Shown one piece after another: positions 61,741 through 64,000 of a stretch of DNA of 64,000 bases; the first letter of the stretch is position 1, and each line of letters starts with the position of its first letter. The notes under the pieces were generated by a model. That model was not told where the DNA came from and did no database searches. It saw only the letters and a list, made by a program, of their open reading frames with translations. Source of the DNA: Microbacterium oxydans (lineage in GTDB: Bacteria; Actinomycetota; Actinomycetes; Actinomycetales; Microbacteriaceae); contig NZ_FMIR01000015.1 of NCBI RefSeq assembly GCF_900095745.1, positions 124,001 through 188,000 on the forward strand, given 5' to 3'. Position numbers and translations under genes: made by a program.

Positions 61741-61762
61741 GCTTACTGGCGAGAAAGTAAGC
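61741..61762. promoter_or_regulatory. Candidate TetR operator (GCTTACT-N8-AGTAAGC)
   Basis: A perfect 7-bp inverted repeat with an 8-bp centre sits just downstream of the Dpp-operon -10 box, overlapping the expected transcription start. A smaller TTAC-CGAGGA-GTAA repeat (61773-61786) lies in the promoter spacer. The divergent TetR gene is the natural binder. Confidence 0.72.
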
Positions 61763-61769
61763 TTCCGTG

Positions 61770-61798
61770 AGGTTACCGAGGAGTAAGTTAGTTCGCAA
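61770..61798 (-). promoter_or_regulatory. Promoter of the Dpp-GH3 operon
   Basis: On the minus strand TTGCGA (61793-61798) and TAACCT (61770-61775) are exactly 17 bp apart, upstream of the family 5 binding-protein gene. Confidence 0.65.
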
Positions 61799-61827
61799 GC
61801 ACGGCTTGCGAGAGAGAGGAGGCCGCG

Positions 61828-62472
61828 GTGGCAGACAGCGACCAGACCATCCGCGTGCGCCCGGCGACCCTCGCGAAACGCGAGCAGATCCTCAAGGCAG
61901 CGGTCGAGATTTTCGGCAACAAGGGCTCGACCAACGGCACCCTCGCCGATGTCGCCGATCAGGTCGGGATCACCCATGCCGGGGTGCTCCATCACTTCGG
62001 GTCGAAGCAGAAGCTGCTGCTCGAGGTGCTCTCGTACCGCGATCAGACAGACGTCGCCGAACTCGCCGAGAAGCACATCCCCGGCGGCCCCGAGCTCTTC
62101 CTGCACCTGGTGCGCACGGCCTACGCCAACGAGCGGCGCCCCGGCATCGTGCAGGCCTACACCGTGCTCTCGTCGGAATCCGTGACCGACGACCACCCCG
62201 GCCGCGAGTACTTCGAGGATCGGTACACGACCCTCCGGCGCGAGGTCACCGCCGCCTTCCACGAGCTGTGCGCCCAGGAGGGCGTGCGCGATCCCGACAC
62301 GATCGCCGACGCGGCGGCCGCGATCCTCGCCGTGATGGACGGGCTGCAGCTGCAGTGGCTCCTGCACCCCGGAACCGTCGAGCTGGGCGGGGCGAGCGAG
62401 TTCGCGATCCGGGCGATCGTGAACGCGGTGCTGCATCCGGGGCCGGAGCTGTCGACCTACAGCCACCCCTGA
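61828..62472 (+). CDS. TetR-family regulator of the Dpp-GH3 operon
   Basis: The 214-residue protein has a TetR HTH (residues about 15-62: LAKREQILKAAVEIFGNKGSTNGTLADVADQVGITHAGVLHHFGSKQKLL, key recognition helix HAGVLHHF) and a helical ligand domain. The GTG start has GGAGG 5 nt upstream. It is divergent from the importer operon and the operator at 61741-61762 lies between them. The inducer may be a sugar derived from the imported oligosaccharide. Confidence 0.92.
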   Translation: MADSDQTIRVRPATLAKREQILKAAVEIFGNKGSTNGTLADVADQVGITHAGVLHHFGSKQKLLLEVLSYRDQTDVAELAEKHIPGGPELFLHLVRTAYANERRPGIVQAYTVLSSESVTDDHPGREYFEDRYTTLRREVTAAFHELCAQEGVRDPDTIADAAAAILAVMDGLQLQWLLHPGTVELGGASEFAIRAIVNAVLHPGPELSTYSHP

Positions 62473-62491
62473 TCCGACCGGGCGTCACCGC

Positions 62492-62497
62492 TAGGCT
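62492..62497 (+). promoter_or_regulatory. -10 box (TAGGCT) of a leaderless M20 amidohydrolase mRNA
   Basis: TAGGCT lies 6 nt before the ATG at 62504; no ribosome binding site is present in the 31-bp gap after the TetR gene. Confidence 0.55.
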
Positions 62498-62503
62498 CGG
62501 GCC

Positions 62504-63718
62504 ATGACGATCGACCTCGAAGCGCTGTACATCGACCTGCATCAGCATCCGGAGCTCTCGTTCCAGGAGACGCGCACCGCCGGCATCGCCGCCCAGCATC
62601 TGCGCGATCTCGGTCTCGAGGTCGAAGAAGGCGTGGGCGTCACCGGCGTCATCGGCGTGCTGCGCAACGGCGACGGGCCGGTCGTGTGGGCGCGCGCCGA
62701 CATGGATGCACTGCCGGTCGAGGAGCAGACCGGGCTCGCGTACGCCAGCACCGCGCACGGCGTCGACCCTGCGGGCACGACCGTCCCCGTCATGCACGCC
62801 TGTGGCCACGACATGCATGTGACGGCGATGATCGGCGCCGTCGAGAAGCTCGTCGCCGAACGCGACCAGTGGTCGGGCACTCTCGTCGTGGTGATCCAGC
62901 CCGCCGAGGAGTACGGCGCAGGCGCGCGGGCGATGCTCGACGCCGGCATCCTCGACCGCTACCCGAAGCCCGACATCGTGCTCGGACAGCACGTCACCCC
63001 GCTGCCCGCCGGCATCATCGGCGTGCGCAGCGGCACCCAGATGGCGGCATCCGACGGTCTGACCGTGACGCTGCACGGGCGCGGCGGTCACGGTTCCCGC
63101 CCGCACGCCACGATCGACCCGGTGGTCATGGCCGCGGCGACCGTGATGCGCCTGCAGACCATCACATCGCGCGAGATCGACCCGCAGGGCGTGGCCGTCG
63201 TGACGGTCGGCTCGATCCACGCCGGGCTCAAGAACAACATCATCCCCGCCGAGGCGAAGCTCGAACTCAGCCTGCGCTACCCGAACGAAGAGGCGCGCGA
63301 GAAGGTGCTCGCGAGCGTCGAGCGCATCGTGCGCGCCGAAGCCGCGGCGTCCGGCGCCGAGCGGGAGCCCGAGATCCGCACCGACCACACCCTTCCCGCC
63401 ACGATCAACGACGAGGATGCCACGGCGCGGGTGACCGCAGCACTGCAGCGTACCCTCGGCGAAGCATCCGTCATCGACCCCGGCATGTTCACCGGCAGCG
63501 AGGACGTCTCGTGGTTCGCGCGGGATGCCGGAGCGCCGCTGGTGTTCTGGTTCTGGGGCGGCATCGACCCGGTCCGTTTCGCCGAGGCGAGCGCGGCCGG
63601 GCGCCTCGAGAAGGACATCCCGACCAACCACTCCCCGTTCTTCGCCCCCGAGATCCACCCGACGATCGAAGTCGGCGTCACGGCACTGTCGGCCGCGGCG
63701 CGGGAGTTCCTCGGCTGA
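62504..63718 (+). CDS. M20D-family amidohydrolase (hippurate/IAA-amino-acid hydrolase type)
   Basis: The 404-residue metallohydrolase has LHQHPELSFQE at the start, WARADMDALPVEE, the metal motif HACGHDMHVTAM, and QPAEEYGAGARAML with the catalytic Glu and a metal-binding Glu. GRGGHGSRPHATIDPV is in the lid domain. Members cleave N-acyl or N-benzoyl amino acids such as hippurate or auxin conjugates, usually in the cytoplasm. It has its own leaderless promoter and no obvious operon partner. Confidence 0.93.
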   Translation: MTIDLEALYIDLHQHPELSFQETRTAGIAAQHLRDLGLEVEEGVGVTGVIGVLRNGDGPVVWARADMDALPVEEQTGLAYASTAHGVDPAGTTVPVMHACGHDMHVTAMIGAVEKLVAERDQWSGTLVVVIQPAEEYGAGARAMLDAGILDRYPKPDIVLGQHVTPLPAGIIGVRSGTQMAASDGLTVTLHGRGGHGSRPHATIDPVVMAAATVMRLQTITSREIDPQGVAVVTVGSIHAGLKNNIIPAEAKLELSLRYPNEEAREKVLASVERIVRAEAAASGAEREPEIRTDHTLPATINDEDATARVTAALQRTLGEASVIDPGMFTGSEDVSWFARDAGAPLVFWFWGGIDPVRFAEASAAGRLEKDIPTNHSPFFAPEIHPTIEVGVTALSAAAREFLG

Positions 63719-63747
63719 ACCCGCGGGCTCGGCTCGGCTGACGGGGT

Positions 63748-63779
63748 CGCGCTCCCGTCGGAGAAACGCGCTCCCGTCG
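63748..63779. repeat. Direct repeat CGCGCTCCCGTCG in the right-edge gap
   Basis: Identical 13-mers at 63748-63760 and 63767-63779. The region 63719-63959 contains no credible complete gene; only this repeat and weak hairpins are visible. Confidence 0.6.
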
Positions 63780-63959
63780 CACTTTCGGGCGGGAAATGGC
63801 CGACGGAAGTGCGGATCTCCGCGGCCGGCGGGGCGCGAGAGAGCGCGTGTCCCCCGAATGGCCGATAGCGCCGCGCATCGGATGTCCGCCATGATGACGG
63901 GATGGTTCCTCGGAAGGGCTCTGCCTCGAGGTCGGAGTGGACTTTCCTGGAGGTACCTC

Positions 63960-64000
63960 GTGCTCATGCCGTACGCCATCGGTGACGGGCCCTGTCGTTG
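63960..64000 (+). CDS. Possible start of a gene cut by the right edge
   Basis: A GGAGGT lies 5 nt before a GTG at 63960, followed by an ATG at 63966 in the same frame, reading LMPYAIGDGPCR up to the edge. Too short to identify. Confidence 0.25.
   Translation, partial: MLMPYAIGDGPCR

Noticed and set aside
63719..63959. A gene in the right-edge gap
   Set aside because: No frame has both a plausible start and family-like composition; only repeats are visible.

Overview
The window is a high-GC, gene-dense actinobacterial chromosome segment. It most resembles Microbacterium or another Microbacteriaceae. The inference rests on frequent GTG starts, ATGA/GTGA gene overlaps, many -10 boxes 6-7 nt in front of start codons (leaderless mRNAs), CUT1 sugar importers without their own ATPase, CelR-type LacI operators, and the recurring word GGATGCC/GGCATCC. 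No rRNA, tRNA, CRISPR array, prophage or insertion sequence was recognised.

Layout. 1-14 kb is housekeeping with small accessory cassettes: a partial sterol-carrier-like gene with a lipoprotein, two GNATs, a CoA-type NUDIX hydrolase, purD, an HxlR/MFS pair bracketed by palindromic repeats, a polar amino-acid ABC transporter with a fused binding protein and permease, a PadR/DHA2 efflux pair with its operator, purC, a VapBC pair and an NCS2 permease. 14-17.5 kb carries a TetR/PxpA/PxpBC 5-oxoprolinase operon with a PxpB-PxpC fusion. 17.8-23.8 kb is a beta-glucoside operon (binding protein, two permeases, GH1, LacI) controlled by two perfect CelR-type operators. 24-25.6 kb returns to purines (apt, purS, purQ).

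25.6-46.7 kb is a glycan-utilisation island. It holds two secreted paralogous hydrolase-like proteins around two ROK repressors, a CUT1 importer and a divergent GH20 hexosaminidase. A second block has a CUT1 importer, a 1068-residue secreted GH42-like enzyme, a nucleoside-hydrolase-like protein, a Gfo/Idh/MocA oxidoreductase, a decayed ribokinase-like relic, and a divergent ROK regulator. 46.7-49.5 kb is an alpha-glucosidase with its LacI regulator.

49.6-53.0 kb is a compact redox-stress operon (ferredoxin, ferredoxin reductase, flavin reductase, superoxide dismutase). It starts at a textbook SoxR box with a 19-bp-spaced promoter and is divergent from soxR. 53.1-53.8 kb is a DUF3800-like gene beside a two-hairpin element. 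53.8-61.7 kb is a Dpp-type oligosaccharide/peptide importer operon ending in a cytoplasmic GH3, divergent from a TetR gene. An M20 amidohydrolase closes the window.

How they work together. The window reads as a plant-litter or soil saprophyte repertoire. Secreted glycosidases and several importers feed cytoplasmic exo-glycosidases (GH1, GH3, GH13, GH20), each module with its own LacI, ROK or TetR regulator. Core purine genes (purD, purC, apt, purSQ) are dispersed between the modules.
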